A stretch of 64,000 bases of DNA from Banduia mediterranea (GCF_031846245.1 NZ_JAVRIC010000002.1:62001-126000), one strand, 5' to 3'. Positions 26,765 through 36,979 are shown, counted from the first letter of the stretch. Made by a program: numbers and translations. Notes: generated from the letters alone by a model not told the origin.

Positions 26765-29008
26765 ATGTTCAAAAAAAGAACCGCCACCGGCTGGCCCCGC
26801 CATCCGGTCGTGCACGCTGCCCTTCTCGTCTCGCTGCTGGCGCTGGCCGGTGCACAGACCGCACGTGCTGGCACCGCCGTCGACGCCCAACGACTAGCCG
26901 AAGCCGATCAGGAGCTTGGAAACTGGATCCAGCATGGCCGCACGCAGTCCGAGCAACGCTACAGCCCGCTCGATCAGATCAACGCTGGCAATGTCGACGA
27001 CCTGGGTCTGGCCTGGTATCTGGATCTGGGAACCAAGCGCGGACTGGAAGGCACGCCGCTGGTGGTCGATGGCGTTCTTTACTTCACCGGAACCTGGAGC
27101 GCGGCCTACGCGGTCGATGCCCGCAGCGGCAAGCTGCTGTGGAAAAACGACCTGAACGTCGATCGCGACCGCGGCCAATTCGCCTGCTGCGACGTGGTCA
27201 ATCGCGGCATGGCGATGTGGAACAACAAGCTCTACGTCGGCACCATCGACGGCCGTCTCGTCGCGCTCGACGCGACCACCGGCGAGGTCGTCTGGGACAA
27301 GCTCACCGTGGACCTCGAACGCCCGTACACCATCACCGGCGCACCGCGCGTGGTCAAGGGCAAGGTGCTCATCGGCAATGGCGGCGCCGAGTACGGCGTA
27401 CGCGGCTACGTCAGTGCCTACGACGCCGAAACCGGCGAGCTGGCCTGGCGCTTCTACACCGTGCCGGGCGCTCCGTCGCAGCCGTTTGAAAACCCGGTTC
27501 TGGAAAAGGCGGCGGCAACCTGGGATGCCGCGGACAAGTACTGGGAGATCGGCGGCGGCGGCACGGTCTGGGACTCGATGGCCTACGACCCGGATCTTGA
27601 CCTGCTCTATATCGGCGTTGGCAACGGCACTCCCTGGAACAAGGAAATCCGCAATCCGGCCGGCGGTGACAACCTGTTCCTGTCTTCGATCGTCGCACTG
27701 CGCCCCGAGACCGGCGAATACGTCTGGCACTACCAGACCACGCCAGGTGAAGGCTGGGACTACACCGCTACCCAGCATCTGATTCTTGCGGACGTTGAAA
27801 TCGAGGGCGAGGAACGCCCTGTCATCATGCAGGCCCCGAAGAACGGTTTTTTCTATGTCCTCGATCGCCGGGACGGGCGTCTGATCTCGGCCGAAAACTA
27901 TGTGCACGTCTCCTGGGCCAAGGAAATCGATCTCAAGACCGGCCGGCCGGTCGAAACTGATAACAGCTACAAGGAGCACGGCGTCTACCAGTTCCCCTCG
28001 CCGATGGGCGGTCACAACTGGCAGCCGATGTGCTTCCATCCCGAAACCGGCTATGTGTACATCCCGGCGCGCGAGCTGGCCATGATGTACCGGCAGGACG
28101 AAGGCTTCCAGTACAACCCGAACTTCTGGAACGTCGGCATGGAGGTGATGAAGGATATCACCGTGCCGGCGTGGGTGCCTGCGGAACTGGTCGAAAAAGT
28201 CGGCGCGGCCACGGCCCAGGGATTCCTGCTGGCGTGGGATCCGGCGCGACAGCGCGAGGTCTGGCGGCACAACAGCGATAGTCCCTGGAACAGCGGCGCG
28301 CTGTGCTCTGGCAGCAACCTGGTATTCGAAGGCACTGGCCGTGGTTACCTGGACGCCTACGACGCTGCCACCGGCAAACGACTCTGGCACTATGATGTTC
28401 AGCAGGGCGTGATCGGCTCGCCGGTCACCTACACCGTGGATGGTGAGCAATATGTTTCCGTGCTTGTGGGCTGGGGCGGCGCTTTCGGCCTGTCCTTCGG
28501 CTTTGCCAGCAATACACGGCAGGCACCCTCGGTTGAGGGACGTCTGCTGACTTTCAAGCTCGGCGGACAGACGCAGCTGCCGCCGGTGGAACGCCTCCGC
28601 CGCCTGCCCGAACCGCCACCGCAGACCGCCAGCGATGAGGAAATCGAGCAAGGCGCCAAGCTCTATCATCACTACTGCGTGTACTGCCACGGCCCTGGCG
28701 CGATCAGCCATCCGAATCTGGCCGACCTGCGCTACATGGATGCCGAGACCCATCGCACCTTTGACGCCATCGTTCTGGGCGGCGCGCAGCGCGACCGCGG
28801 CATGGTGTCCTTCGCCGGCACCATCAGTCCCGAGCAGTCGCAGCTCATTCATGCCTATCTGATCGAACTGGGACACAACACCCTGGAGACCGAGCGGACG
28901 CGCGGCTCGCTATGGTCGCGGATCAAGTCCGGAACCTATACCGCGCTCGCCCAGGTGGCCGAATGGGGCGTCGCCCTGCTCAGGTGGTTCAAGAACGCGG
29001 CAGACTGA
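26765..29008 (+). CDS. PQQ-dependent quinohemoprotein alcohol dehydrogenase
   Basis: A 747-residue periplasmic enzyme oxidising alcohols to aldehydes, with PQQ and one c-type heme. A signal peptide (about 1-36, ending ARAG) is followed by an eight-bladed propeller: NWIQHGRTQSEQRYSPL, the rare adjacent Cys pair 141-142 (FACCDVVNRG) that contacts PQQ, GGTVWDSMAYDP and GEGWDYTATQ with the catalytic-type Asp. A cytochrome c domain follows with heme motif C638-VY-C641-H642. A 40-residue C-terminal tail is unusual. This is the type II (quinohemoprotein) layout. It probably supplies aldehyde to the dehydrogenase encoded at 29748. No PQQ synthesis genes are in the window. Confidence 0.93.
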   Translation: MFKKRTATGWPRHPVVHAALLVSLLALAGAQTARAGTAVDAQRLAEADQELGNWIQHGRTQSEQRYSPLDQINAGNVDDLGLAWYLDLGTKRGLEGTPLVVDGVLYFTGTWSAAYAVDARSGKLLWKNDLNVDRDRGQFACCDVVNRGMAMWNNKLYVGTIDGRLVALDATTGEVVWDKLTVDLERPYTITGAPRVVKGKVLIGNGGAEYGVRGYVSAYDAETGELAWRFYTVPGAPSQPFENPVLEKAAATWDAADKYWEIGGGGTVWDSMAYDPDLDLLYIGVGNGTPWNKEIRNPAGGDNLFLSSIVALRPETGEYVWHYQTTPGEGWDYTATQHLILADVEIEGEERPVIMQAPKNGFFYVLDRRDGRLISAENYVHVSWAKEIDLKTGRPVETDNSYKEHGVYQFPSPMGGHNWQPMCFHPETGYVYIPARELAMMYRQDEGFQYNPNFWNVGMEVMKDITVPAWVPAELVEKVGAATAQGFLLAWDPARQREVWRHNSDSPWNSGALCSGSNLVFEGTGRGYLDAYDAATGKRLWHYDVQQGVIGSPVTYTVDGEQYVSVLVGWGGAFGLSFGFASNTRQAPSVEGRLLTFKLGGQTQLPPVERLRRLPEPPPQTASDEEIEQGAKLYHHYCVYCHGPGAISHPNLADLRYMDAETHRTFDAIVLGGAQRDRGMVSFAGTISPEQSQLIHAYLIELGHNTLETERTRGSLWSRIKSGTYTALAQVAEWGVALLRWFKNAAD

Positions 29009-29125
29009 GAACTTGTGACATTCCAGCGCTCAGGCCGGCCAGGGATGGCCGACGAAATGCGCGGAACGTACACTTCTTTACAGACTCTGTCTTCAGGACG
29101 ACAGTGATCGAGCGGGAGCAGGCTC

Positions 29126-29636
29126 ATGAGCCGCGTATACAACTTATGAGATGCCCGTGGACCGGCCCGCACCGGAGGTGGCCGCGCTGTACGCCAACCC
29201 GGCGTATTTACGAGCACCGCAGCCGGTGGGTCGGCGCCTGGAACCTGAGCCCGGTCGATTCCCGCAACGAGGACGGGCGCGTCGTTCTGTCTCACAACCA
29301 TGAACATGAAGGCAGTGGTTCCCCTGCCGGCCTTCGCACAGCGCCTGATCGGCGAAGCGCTCCGCGTGACGCAGCACTACACCTGGGATCCGCGGCGTCA
29401 GACCGGTGTCCTGCACATCACCCCCTCGATACTGCCGATCAGGCTCGAAGGAACCCTGCAGGTGCCCCCCCACCCGGAAAGAAGTCGGGTCAGCAGTCAC
29501 TGGCGCATCGAATGCCGCATTCCGCTGGTTGGGCACAAGATCGACAACTGCTGCTTATGAACTGCGCACACGGCTGGAGATGGAGCACAAGACGTTACCG
29601 GAGTACGATGCGTCGAATCGGACTAACAAACGTTAG
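29126..29636 (+). pseudogene. DUF2505-like gene broken by several frameshifts
   Basis: Reading across frames from ATG 29126 (after GGGAG) gives MSRVYNL, then YEMPVDRPAPEVAALYANPAYL, then EHRSRWVGAWNLSPVDS, then PLPAFAQRLIGEALRVTQHYTW, GTLQV.., IPLVGHKID and a final AYELRTRLEMEHKTLPEY. This is the order of a DUF2505 (SRPBCC-like) protein. At least four shifts are needed (near 29147, 29205, 29300 and 29550), so it is a true pseudogene. DUF2505 function is unknown. The last codons contain the inverted repeat CTAACAAACGTTAG. Confidence 0.65.
29623..29636. promoter_or_regulatory. Candidate operator CTAAC-AAAC-GTTAG
   Basis: A 5-bp inverted repeat with a 4-base spacer, 111 bases upstream of the aldehyde dehydrogenase ATG and two bases before a TTGACA (29638-29643) that could be a -35 box. 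The same pattern (CTAAC-GAAT-GTTAG) lies at 59665-59678 upstream of an acyl-CoA ligase gene. The geometry suits a TetR-type repressor, such as the one encoded at 40806. This is inference from two sites. Confidence 0.45.
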
Positions 29637-29679
29637 GTTGACAACCGCCCAGTCTGGAGCCAGACTCCCCCTAACGCGA

Positions 29680-29710
29680 CCGCATCCTTAGGGTAACCGC
29701 ATCCTTGGGC
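29680..29710 (+). repeat. Tandem pair CCGCATCCTT(A/G)GG
   Basis: Two 14-base copies start at 29680 and 29697 (period 17), between the candidate operator and the aldehyde dehydrogenase gene. They resemble the three CCATCCTTTGG units at 5113-5160, suggesting one dispersed motif family. The role is unknown. Confidence 0.65.
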
Positions 29711-29747
29711 GGTCGGTATCCAGCGGGAGTTCTCGAGAGCAACGATC

Positions 29748-31190
29748 ATGAACCTAGCCCTCCGCATTGACAGTCCCGTCGGGGCATCCGAGCCGATGCT
29801 CCGCGTCTTCGAATCCCAGCGCGACACCGCCCTGAGGTGGCGACAGTCCAGCGCGGAAGAACGCGTCGTTCGCATCCGCAAGCTGCGCGACGCCGTGCAG
29901 GCCGCGGCTGACGATATCCGGCGCGCAGCGGCAGCCGACTTCCGCAAACCCGAAGTCGAGGTGAACCTGACCGAGCTGTTCACCGTGATCTCGGAAGCGA
30001 ACATGGCCATGCGCAGGCTGCGGCGCTGGATGAAGCCGACGCGTGCTGGCTTCACCCCGCTGATGGCTGGCACCCAGGGGCGCATCGAGTATCAGCCGCG
30101 CGGGCGCTGCCTGATCATTTCCCCGTGGAACTACCCGGTCAACCTCACGTTCTGCCCGCTGGTCCTGGCGCTGGCCGCCGGCAATACCGCCATCCTCAAG
30201 CCCTCGGAAATGACGCCGAACCTGTCGGCGGTCATGCAGAAGATCATCGACCAGACCTTTGCACCGGATGAAGTGGCGCTGTTCCAGGGCGATGCCGAAG
30301 CGTCCAAGACGCTGCTGGACCTGCCCTTCGACCACATCTTCTTCACCGGCGCACCGGCGCTGGGCAAGGTCGTGATGACGGCCGCAGCGAAGAACCTCAC
30401 CAGTGTGACACTGGAGCTGGGCGGCAAGAGCCCCACCATCATCGATGCCAGCGCCGACCTGAAAACCGCGGTGCAGAACATCTGCTGGTCCAAGTTCATG
30501 AACAACGGGCAGACCTGCATCGCTCCTGACCACCTTTTCGTACACGAATCGGTGGCCGACTCCTTTGTAGAACTGGCAAAGGCGCGCCTGGCCGAGGTTT
30601 TCGGCGCCGACGACGAAGCGAGGTTCCGCTCACCCGATCTGGCTCGCATCGTCAATGATCGCCATACAGCGCGCGTCAAGCGCCTGCTCGACGATGCCTG
30701 TGCCAAGGGCGCCCGTATCGTGGCGGGCGGCGATGTGCGCGAAGGTGAGCGCTACATCGCACCCACCCTGCTCGAACAAGTGCCAGACACCGCAGCCGTG
30801 ATGCAGGAGGAAATCTTCGGCCCGCTGCTGCCCATCATCCGCTTTCGCGAGCTGGACGAGGTGGTGGATCGAATCAATGCCGGCGAGAAGCCCTTGGCGC
30901 TCTATCTCTGGACGCGGGACCGGGCACGCGCACGACAGATCCTTGATCGCACTTCATCCGGCGGTGCCTGCGTCAACAACACCGTGGTCCACGCGCTGCA
31001 TCCGCTACTGCCGTTCGGCGGCGTCAATCACTCCGGCATCGGCAGCACGCACGGCGAGTTCGGTTTCCGCAGCTTCTCGCACGCCCGCGCGGTCACCGAC
31101 ACACGTATCGGGCTCACGCAACTGTTCTATCCGCCCTACACCCCGCGGGTGAAGTCACTGATCCGACTGGTGATGCGCTGGTTCGCCTGA
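29748..31190 (+). CDS. NAD(P)-dependent aldehyde dehydrogenase (coniferyl/fatty-aldehyde type)
   Basis: A 480-residue aldehyde dehydrogenase converting aldehydes to acids. The catalytic residues are Glu223 (LELGGKSP) and Cys257 (NGQTCIAPD); the oxyanion Asn lies in IISPWNYPVN. The short form, lacking an N-terminal extension and ending in FYPPYTP..LIRLVMRW, is typical of class 3, membrane-associated fatty or aromatic aldehyde dehydrogenases (calB/alkH type). The C-terminal hydrophobic stretch may bind the membrane. It follows the alcohol dehydrogenase and precedes the beta-oxidation operon, so it probably acts on the same substrate. Confidence 0.93.
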   Translation: MNLALRIDSPVGASEPMLRVFESQRDTALRWRQSSAEERVVRIRKLRDAVQAAADDIRRAAAADFRKPEVEVNLTELFTVISEANMAMRRLRRWMKPTRAGFTPLMAGTQGRIEYQPRGRCLIISPWNYPVNLTFCPLVLALAAGNTAILKPSEMTPNLSAVMQKIIDQTFAPDEVALFQGDAEASKTLLDLPFDHIFFTGAPALGKVVMTAAAKNLTSVTLELGGKSPTIIDASADLKTAVQNICWSKFMNNGQTCIAPDHLFVHESVADSFVELAKARLAEVFGADDEARFRSPDLARIVNDRHTARVKRLLDDACAKGARIVAGGDVREGERYIAPTLLEQVPDTAAVMQEEIFGPLLPIIRFRELDEVVDRINAGEKPLALYLWTRDRARARQILDRTSSGGACVNNTVVHALHPLLPFGGVNHSGIGSTHGEFGFRSFSHARAVTDTRIGLTQLFYPPYTPRVKSLIRLVMRWFA

Positions 31191-31215
31191 TTCCCTCGTC
31201 AGCGCCATCGACCGC

Positions 31216-31252
31216 GCGGCACCGGCCCCGTTTCATTGGGGCCGGTGTTGCC
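31216..31252 (+). terminator. Stem-loop behind the aldehyde dehydrogenase gene
   Basis: CACCGGCCCC (31220-31229) pairs perfectly with GGGGCCGGTG (31238-31247) around an 8-base loop, with further pairing outside (GCGG with CCGC). It lies 30 bases after the stop codon. There is no clear T-run, so termination strength is uncertain, but the stem is very stable. Confidence 0.55.
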
Positions 31253-31305
31253 GCGTCACCGGTTTTTCCGCATATCCGTTTGAATATCATCAGGAGTACA
31301 GACCA

Positions 31306-32487
31306 ATGAAAACTTCCGTTGTCGTCGCCGGCGTCGGCATGGTGCCGTTCGCCAAGCCGGGCACGTCCGCACCCTACTACGACATGGGCACCGAGGCCGC
31401 ACGCCGAGCGCTGGCCGATGCCGGTCTGGACTACAACAAGGTCCAGCAGGCCTACGTCGGCTACGTCTACGGTGACTCCACCTGCGGTCAGCGCGCGCTG
31501 TATCCGGTGGGCATGACGGGCATCCCCGTCGTCAACGTCAACAACAACTGCTCGACCGGGTCGACCGCGCTGTTCCTGGCACGCCAGGCAGTTGAATCCG
31601 GGGCCGTCGACTGCGTGATCGCGCTGGGCTTCGAGCAGATGAAGCCGGGCGCGCTCGGCAGCTACTTCGACGACCGCCCGACCCCGTTCGAACCTTTCGA
31701 TCAGGTTTGCAATGAGCTCGTCGGCCAGCCCGAAGTGCCGCTGGCCATTCGCTACTTCGGTGGCGCAGGGATGGCGCATATGGAGAAGTACGGCACCAAG
31801 GCCGAGACCTTCGCCAAGATCCGCGCCAAGGCCAGCCGTCACGCGGCCAAGAACCCGGTTGCCCTGTTCCGCAAGGAGATCAGCGTGGAGGAGGTCATGG
31901 ATTCGCCAACACTGATCGGCCCCATGACGCGTTTGATGGCCTGTCCGCCAACCTGCGGTGCGGCGGCGGCGATCGTCTGCTCCGAGGCCTTTGCGAAGGC
32001 CAACGGCTTGGACATGCGTGTGCGCATCGCGGCGCAGGCCATGACGACCGATACGCCCAGCACCTTCGAAGCACGCAACATGATGCAACTGGTGGGCAGC
32101 GACATGGCACGTGCGGCCGCCGACCAGGTATACGCCGCCGCAGGCATCGGTCCTGAGGACGTTGACGTCGTGGAACTCCACGACTGCTTCGCCACCAATG
32201 AGCTGCTGACCTACGAGGCGCTGCGCCTGGCTCCCGAGGGGGGCGGCGAAAAAATGGTCGAGGACGGCGATAATACCTACGGCGGACGCGTCGTGACCAA
32301 CCCCTCGGGCGGGCTGCTGTCGAAGGGCCATCCGCTGGGTGCGACCGGCTTGGCGCAGTGCACGGAGCTGGTCCAGCAGCTGCGCGGACAGGCCGAAGAC
32401 CGTCAGGTCGAAGGCGCGCGCGTGGCCCTTCAGCACAATTTGGGTCTGGGCGGCGCCTGCGTGGTCACCCTGTACCAGGCTGTCTGA
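31306..32487 (+). CDS. Thiolase of the SCP-x / lipid-transfer type
   Basis: A 393-residue thiolase that should cleave a 3-ketoacyl-CoA. It has the nucleophile Cys82 in NNNCSTGSTAL, the ELHDCFATNEL region, and the C-terminal GHPLGATGLAQC with catalytic His and Cys. The overall form is that of SCP-x/Ltp1 thiolases, which often act on branched or steroid-type side chains. It opens a ten-gene run (to 40462) with gaps of at most 38 bases. AGGAG stands nine bases before the ATG. Confidence 0.9.
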   Translation: MKTSVVVAGVGMVPFAKPGTSAPYYDMGTEAARRALADAGLDYNKVQQAYVGYVYGDSTCGQRALYPVGMTGIPVVNVNNNCSTGSTALFLARQAVESGAVDCVIALGFEQMKPGALGSYFDDRPTPFEPFDQVCNELVGQPEVPLAIRYFGGAGMAHMEKYGTKAETFAKIRAKASRHAAKNPVALFRKEISVEEVMDSPTLIGPMTRLMACPPTCGAAAAIVCSEAFAKANGLDMRVRIAAQAMTTDTPSTFEARNMMQLVGSDMARAAADQVYAAAGIGPEDVDVVELHDCFATNELLTYEALRLAPEGGGEKMVEDGDNTYGGRVVTNPSGGLLSKGHPLGATGLAQCTELVQQLRGQAEDRQVEGARVALQHNLGLGGACVVTLYQAV

Positions 32488-32502
32488 GCAGGAGCGCATG
32501 CC

Positions 32503-32961
32503 ATGATCGACGTGCGGCATATCGGCCTGCAGCTTCCCACCGTCAGCTTCGAGGTCGAAAGAGGGCGCTTGCGCTTCTTCGCCAAGGCCACCGGCGAGAC
32601 GCGGCCCGAGTATCTGGACGAGGACGCGGCGCGCGCCGCCGGTTATCGCAGCCTGCCGGCGCCCCCCACCTTTCTGATGGGCGCCGACCTGGACGCCGGC
32701 ACCATGACCACCCTGCTCGACCAGCTGGGCGTGCCGATCGGGCGCATCCTGCACGGTGAACAGAGCTTCACCTACCATGCGCCGGTATGCGCCGGCGACG
32801 TGCTCAGCGTCGAATCGCGAATCAGTGACATCTACAGCAAGAAGGGCGGCGCGCTGGAGTTCATTGTCAAGGATTCGGTCATCAAGGACACGCAGGGCAA
32901 GACTGTCGTTGAGGTCCGCAGCATCATCGTCGTGCGCAACCCTCAGGAGAAGTCGGCATGA
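32503..32961 (+). CDS. MaoC-like protein, FAS1-type N-terminal hotdog
   Basis: A 152-residue single-hotdog protein resembling the substrate-binding half of two-subunit enoyl-CoA hydratases (HadA/HadC, ChsH2 N-terminal type): FEVERGRLRFFAKATGETRPEY, LPAPPTFLMG and HGEQSFTYHAPVCAGD. It lacks the hydratase D-x4-H catalytic pair, which the next protein supplies. It overlaps that gene by four bases, so I expect a heterodimer hydrating an enoyl-CoA. Confidence 0.88.
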   Translation: MIDVRHIGLQLPTVSFEVERGRLRFFAKATGETRPEYLDEDAARAAGYRSLPAPPTFLMGADLDAGTMTTLLDQLGVPIGRILHGEQSFTYHAPVCAGDVLSVESRISDIYSKKGGALEFIVKDSVIKDTQGKTVVEVRSIIVVRNPQEKSA

Positions 32962-33377
32962 ATGCAGTGCGCAAAGAGCAAGTCGAGGTTGGGCAGGAGC
33001 TACCGGCACTGAAGCTGCCGCCGATCACACGCACCACCCTTGCATTGTTTGCCGGCGCCTCCGGCGACCATAACCCGATCCATATCGATATTGATTTCGC
33101 CAAGTCCGCCGGAATGCCGGATGTGTTCGCACATGGCATGTTGTCGATGGCCTATCTCGGTCGCTTCCTGACCCAGTGGGTACCACAGTCGCAGCTGCGG
33201 CACTTCGCCGTGCGTTTTTCCGCGATCACTCCGGTGCACGCCAAATTGACCTGCAGCGGAAAGGTGGCCGAGCTGCTTGAGCGTGATGGAGTCGCGCTGG
33301 CCAAGCTTGAGATCGGCGTGGTCGACGAGAAGGGCGAGGTCAAGCTCGCCGGCGACGCGCTGGTTGCGCTCGCCTGA
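32958..33377 (+). CDS. MaoC-like (R)-specific enoyl-CoA hydratase subunit
   Basis: A 139-residue hotdog protein with the hydratase-2 motif GASGDHNPIHID (Asp37-x4-His42), the catalytic pair of this family, and the downstream AHGMLSMAYLG segment. It is the catalytic partner of the upstream MaoC-like protein, which lacks the pair; the ATG overlaps that stop by four bases. Together they should hydrate a 2-enoyl-CoA between the acyl-CoA dehydrogenase and SDR steps encoded nearby. Confidence 0.9.
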   Translation: MNAVRKEQVEVGQELPALKLPPITRTTLALFAGASGDHNPIHIDIDFAKSAGMPDVFAHGMLSMAYLGRFLTQWVPQSQLRHFAVRFSAITPVHAKLTCSGKVAELLERDGVALAKLEIGVVDEKGEVKLAGDALVALA

Positions 33378-33413
33378 ATCGAAAGTTCTTCACTCAACGG
33401 GGCAACACATCCC

Positions 33414-34238
33414 ATGAAACTCAAAGACAAAGTGGCCATTGTTAGCGGCTCGGGCCGCGGTATCGGCCGTGAGATTGCACTCAAGCTGGCCAGCGAAGGC
33501 GCCCATGTCGTCGTCAACGATCTGGACGCGGCCCCAGCCGATGACACCGTGGCTGCGATCCGTGATCTAGGTGGGCAAGCGGTCGCCTGCGCAGGCAGCG
33601 TCACCGAGGACGGCTTTGCCGAGCGCTTCGTCAACACTGCGATCGAACAGTTTGGCGGCCTGGACATCATCGTCAACAACGCCGGTTACACCTGGGACAA
33701 TGTCATTCAAAAAATGACCGACGAGCAGTGGCAGGCGATCATGGATGTGCACTGCACGGCGCCGTTTCGCATCCTGCGCGCCGCCTCGGAGTTCATCCGG
33801 GTCCAGGCCAAGAAGGAAGCTGCCGAAGGCCAGGAGGTCTTCCGCAAGGTCGTCAACATTTCGTCGATCGCCGGCACCGGCGGTAACGCCGGCCAGGCCA
33901 ACTACTCGGCGGCCAAGGCCGGCATCATTGGCCTGACCAAGGCCATGTCCAAGGAGTGGGGTCGCCTCAAGGTCAACGTCAACTGCGTGGCCTTCGGTCT
34001 GATCAAGACACGGCTGACCGAAGCGGCGGCCGGCAGCGACGCGAACATCGACGTTGAAGGTCGCAAGATCAAGGTCGGCGTCAACCCTGACCTGCTCAAG
34101 ACCATGGAGGCCATGGTGCCACTGGGCCGCAGCGGCACACCGGCCGAGGCCGCAGGCGCGGTCTACCTTTTCTGCACACCGGAGTCGGACTACATCAGCG
34201 GTCAAGTCCTGCTCTGCGGCGGCGGATTTTCGATGTAA
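33414..34238 (+). CDS. SDR-family 3-hydroxyacyl-CoA dehydrogenase
   Basis: A 274-residue classical short-chain dehydrogenase. It has the cofactor loop GSGRGIG (12-18), NNAGYTWDNVIQ, the SIAGTGGNAGQ..YSAAK active site with Tyr-x3-Lys, and the C-terminal ISGQVLLCGGG. An Asp after the second strand (VVNDLDA) favours NAD. In context it oxidises the hydroxyacyl-CoA from the MaoC pair to the ketoacyl-CoA used by the thiolase. Confidence 0.9.
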   Translation: MKLKDKVAIVSGSGRGIGREIALKLASEGAHVVVNDLDAAPADDTVAAIRDLGGQAVACAGSVTEDGFAERFVNTAIEQFGGLDIIVNNAGYTWDNVIQKMTDEQWQAIMDVHCTAPFRILRAASEFIRVQAKKEAAEGQEVFRKVVNISSIAGTGGNAGQANYSAAKAGIIGLTKAMSKEWGRLKVNVNCVAFGLIKTRLTEAAAGSDANIDVEGRKIKVGVNPDLLKTMEAMVPLGRSGTPAEAAGAVYLFCTPESDYISGQVLLCGGGFSM

Positions 34239-34264
34239 CTACCCGTGCATTCCGGAGCTACGCC

Positions 34265-35416
<1,152 letters not shown>

Positions 35417-35427
35417 GTTCCCCATCC

Positions 35428-36039
35428 ATGAATTTCTACGAACGGTATGTGTTGCCGCAACTCATCGACTTGGTTTGCGCTTTACCCACATTTCAGCGCG
35501 AGCGCGGCAAAGTCGTTCCCTTGGCGACGGGTCGTGTCCTTGAAATCGGCATCGGCACCGGTCGCAATATGCCGTTTTATCGGCGTGACGCCGTACAGTG
35601 TGTCTGCGGCGTCGATCCAGGGCTCCACCCCAGGGCGAGACGTCGCGCGCAGGCACTCGGAGTCGAGGTCGCCGAGTTGCCCCTGTCAGCGGAACGTATA
35701 CCCGCAGACGACCACAGCTTTGACTGCGCCGTCTGCACGTTCAGCCTGTGCACGATTCCGGATCCGCTAGCGGCACTGTCCGAGATCCGGCGGACCCTCC
35801 GGCCAGGCGGGCGGCTACTGTTCGCCGAGCACGGTGCGGCACCCGACGCGGCTGTCCGGCGCTGGCAGGACCGCGTGACACCGTACTGGAAGCACATCGG
35901 CGGCGGTTGCCATCTGAACCGAGAGATTCCCGAACTGATCCGCAGGGCCGGCTTCAGGCTTGAATCGCTGTCTTCCGGCTATGCGCCGGGCCCGAGAGTC
36001 CTGACCTACCTCCATTCCGGCTGCGCCGTCATCCACTGA
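35428..36039 (+). CDS. Class I SAM-dependent methyltransferase
   Basis: A 203-residue methyltransferase of the METTL7/ubiE-like type: FYERYVLPQLIDLV at the start, SAM motif I VLEIGIGTGRN, GVDPGLHPRARRRA, the DCAVCTFSLCTI motif and LRPGGRLLFAEH. The C-terminus ends with a Cys near the tail. The ATG at 35428 lies 11 bases after the acyl-CoA dehydrogenase stop. Its substrate is unknown; a methylation step in a catabolic operon is unexpected, so it may act on a lipid or detoxify an intermediate. Confidence 0.88.
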   Translation: MNFYERYVLPQLIDLVCALPTFQRERGKVVPLATGRVLEIGIGTGRNMPFYRRDAVQCVCGVDPGLHPRARRRAQALGVEVAELPLSAERIPADDHSFDCAVCTFSLCTIPDPLAALSEIRRTLRPGGRLLFAEHGAAPDAAVRRWQDRVTPYWKHIGGGCHLNREIPELIRRAGFRLESLSSGYAPGPRVLTYLHSGCAVIH

Positions 36040-36047
36040 ATTCCGCA

Positions 36048-36941
36048 ATGCCCCATGACACAGCAAGCGGTCCGCTCCTGCGCCCGCTCGAACTGAACGG
36101 CGCGGGTGGCCTGCGCCTCTCGGCCGAGGCCGCCGGAGACCCCGTCGCCCAGCCTGTCCTGCTGCTGCACGGCGGCGGACAAACCCGCCATGCCTGGTCC
36201 GGTACCGCGCAGCGGCTGGCGGATGCCGGCTACTACGCCATCGCCTACGATGCCCGAGGGCATGGCGACAGTCAGTGGGCGCCCGACGGGGACTACAGCG
36301 CCGATGCGCTGGTCGCCGATCTCGCCTCCGTATGCGGGACTCTCGTCGCGCCACCGGTGCTGGTCGGTGCCTCAATGGGAGGACTGACCGCCATGGTTGC
36401 ACTCGGCGAGTCGAGCCCCCCGATCGCACGTGCACTCGTCCTTGTGGACATCGCAGCACGCCTAGAGGCCGCCGGTGTCGAGCGTGTCCTGAACTTCATG
36501 GGCGCGCACACATCAGGGTTCGCGACACTCGAGGAGGCGGTGGACGCCGTTGCCGCCTACAATCCTCACCGGCCACGCCCGCGCGGCACCGAAGGCCTAC
36601 GCAAGAATCTTCGCAAGCGCGAGGATGGGCGTTGGTACTGGCATTGGGACCCGCGCTTTCTGAATCACGCCACTCGTTCTCAGGCCGGTGAAGCCTTGGT
36701 CCAACAGGAGCGACGCATACAAGCAGCACAGCACATCACCGCACCAAGCTTACTGGTGCGTGGCGGGTCCAGCGATGTGGTTAGCGCACAAGGTGCCCGC
36801 GAACTGCAGCAGCTGATTCCGCAGGCTGAGCTGTTCGACGTCCAGGACGCCGGGCATATGGTTGCCGGTGATCGTAACGACGTCTTCAGTCACGCCGTGA
36901 TCGAGTTTCTAACACGCACCGTGCCGCCGGTTCGGCCCTGA
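36048..36941 (+). CDS. Alpha/beta-hydrolase
   Basis: A 297-residue hydrolase with LLLHGGGQTRHAW (oxyanion HGGG type), the nucleophile elbow VGASMGGLTA, and the late VQDAGHMVAGD with the catalytic His. It resembles peroxidase-like and C-C bond or ester hydrolases of catabolic operons. It could open a lactone or remove an ester group. Eight bases separate it from the methyltransferase stop. Confidence 0.9.
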   Translation: MPHDTASGPLLRPLELNGAGGLRLSAEAAGDPVAQPVLLLHGGGQTRHAWSGTAQRLADAGYYAIAYDARGHGDSQWAPDGDYSADALVADLASVCGTLVAPPVLVGASMGGLTAMVALGESSPPIARALVLVDIAARLEAAGVERVLNFMGAHTSGFATLEEAVDAVAAYNPHRPRPRGTEGLRKNLRKREDGRWYWHWDPRFLNHATRSQAGEALVQQERRIQAAQHITAPSLLVRGGSSDVVSAQGARELQQLIPQAELFDVQDAGHMVAGDRNDVFSHAVIEFLTRTVPPVRP

Positions 36942-36979
36942 GTAACGTCACCCCAGATTATCCATCAGATGGAGTTCAC

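Noticed and set aside
26894-28876. Long minus-strand open frame opposite the quinohemoprotein dehydrogenase
   Set aside because: Shadow frame; the plus strand gives a complete, well-known enzyme over the whole length.
31114-33009. Long minus-strand open frame opposite the thiolase and MaoC genes
   Set aside because: Shadow frame spanning several real genes and their boundaries; no recognisable domain.
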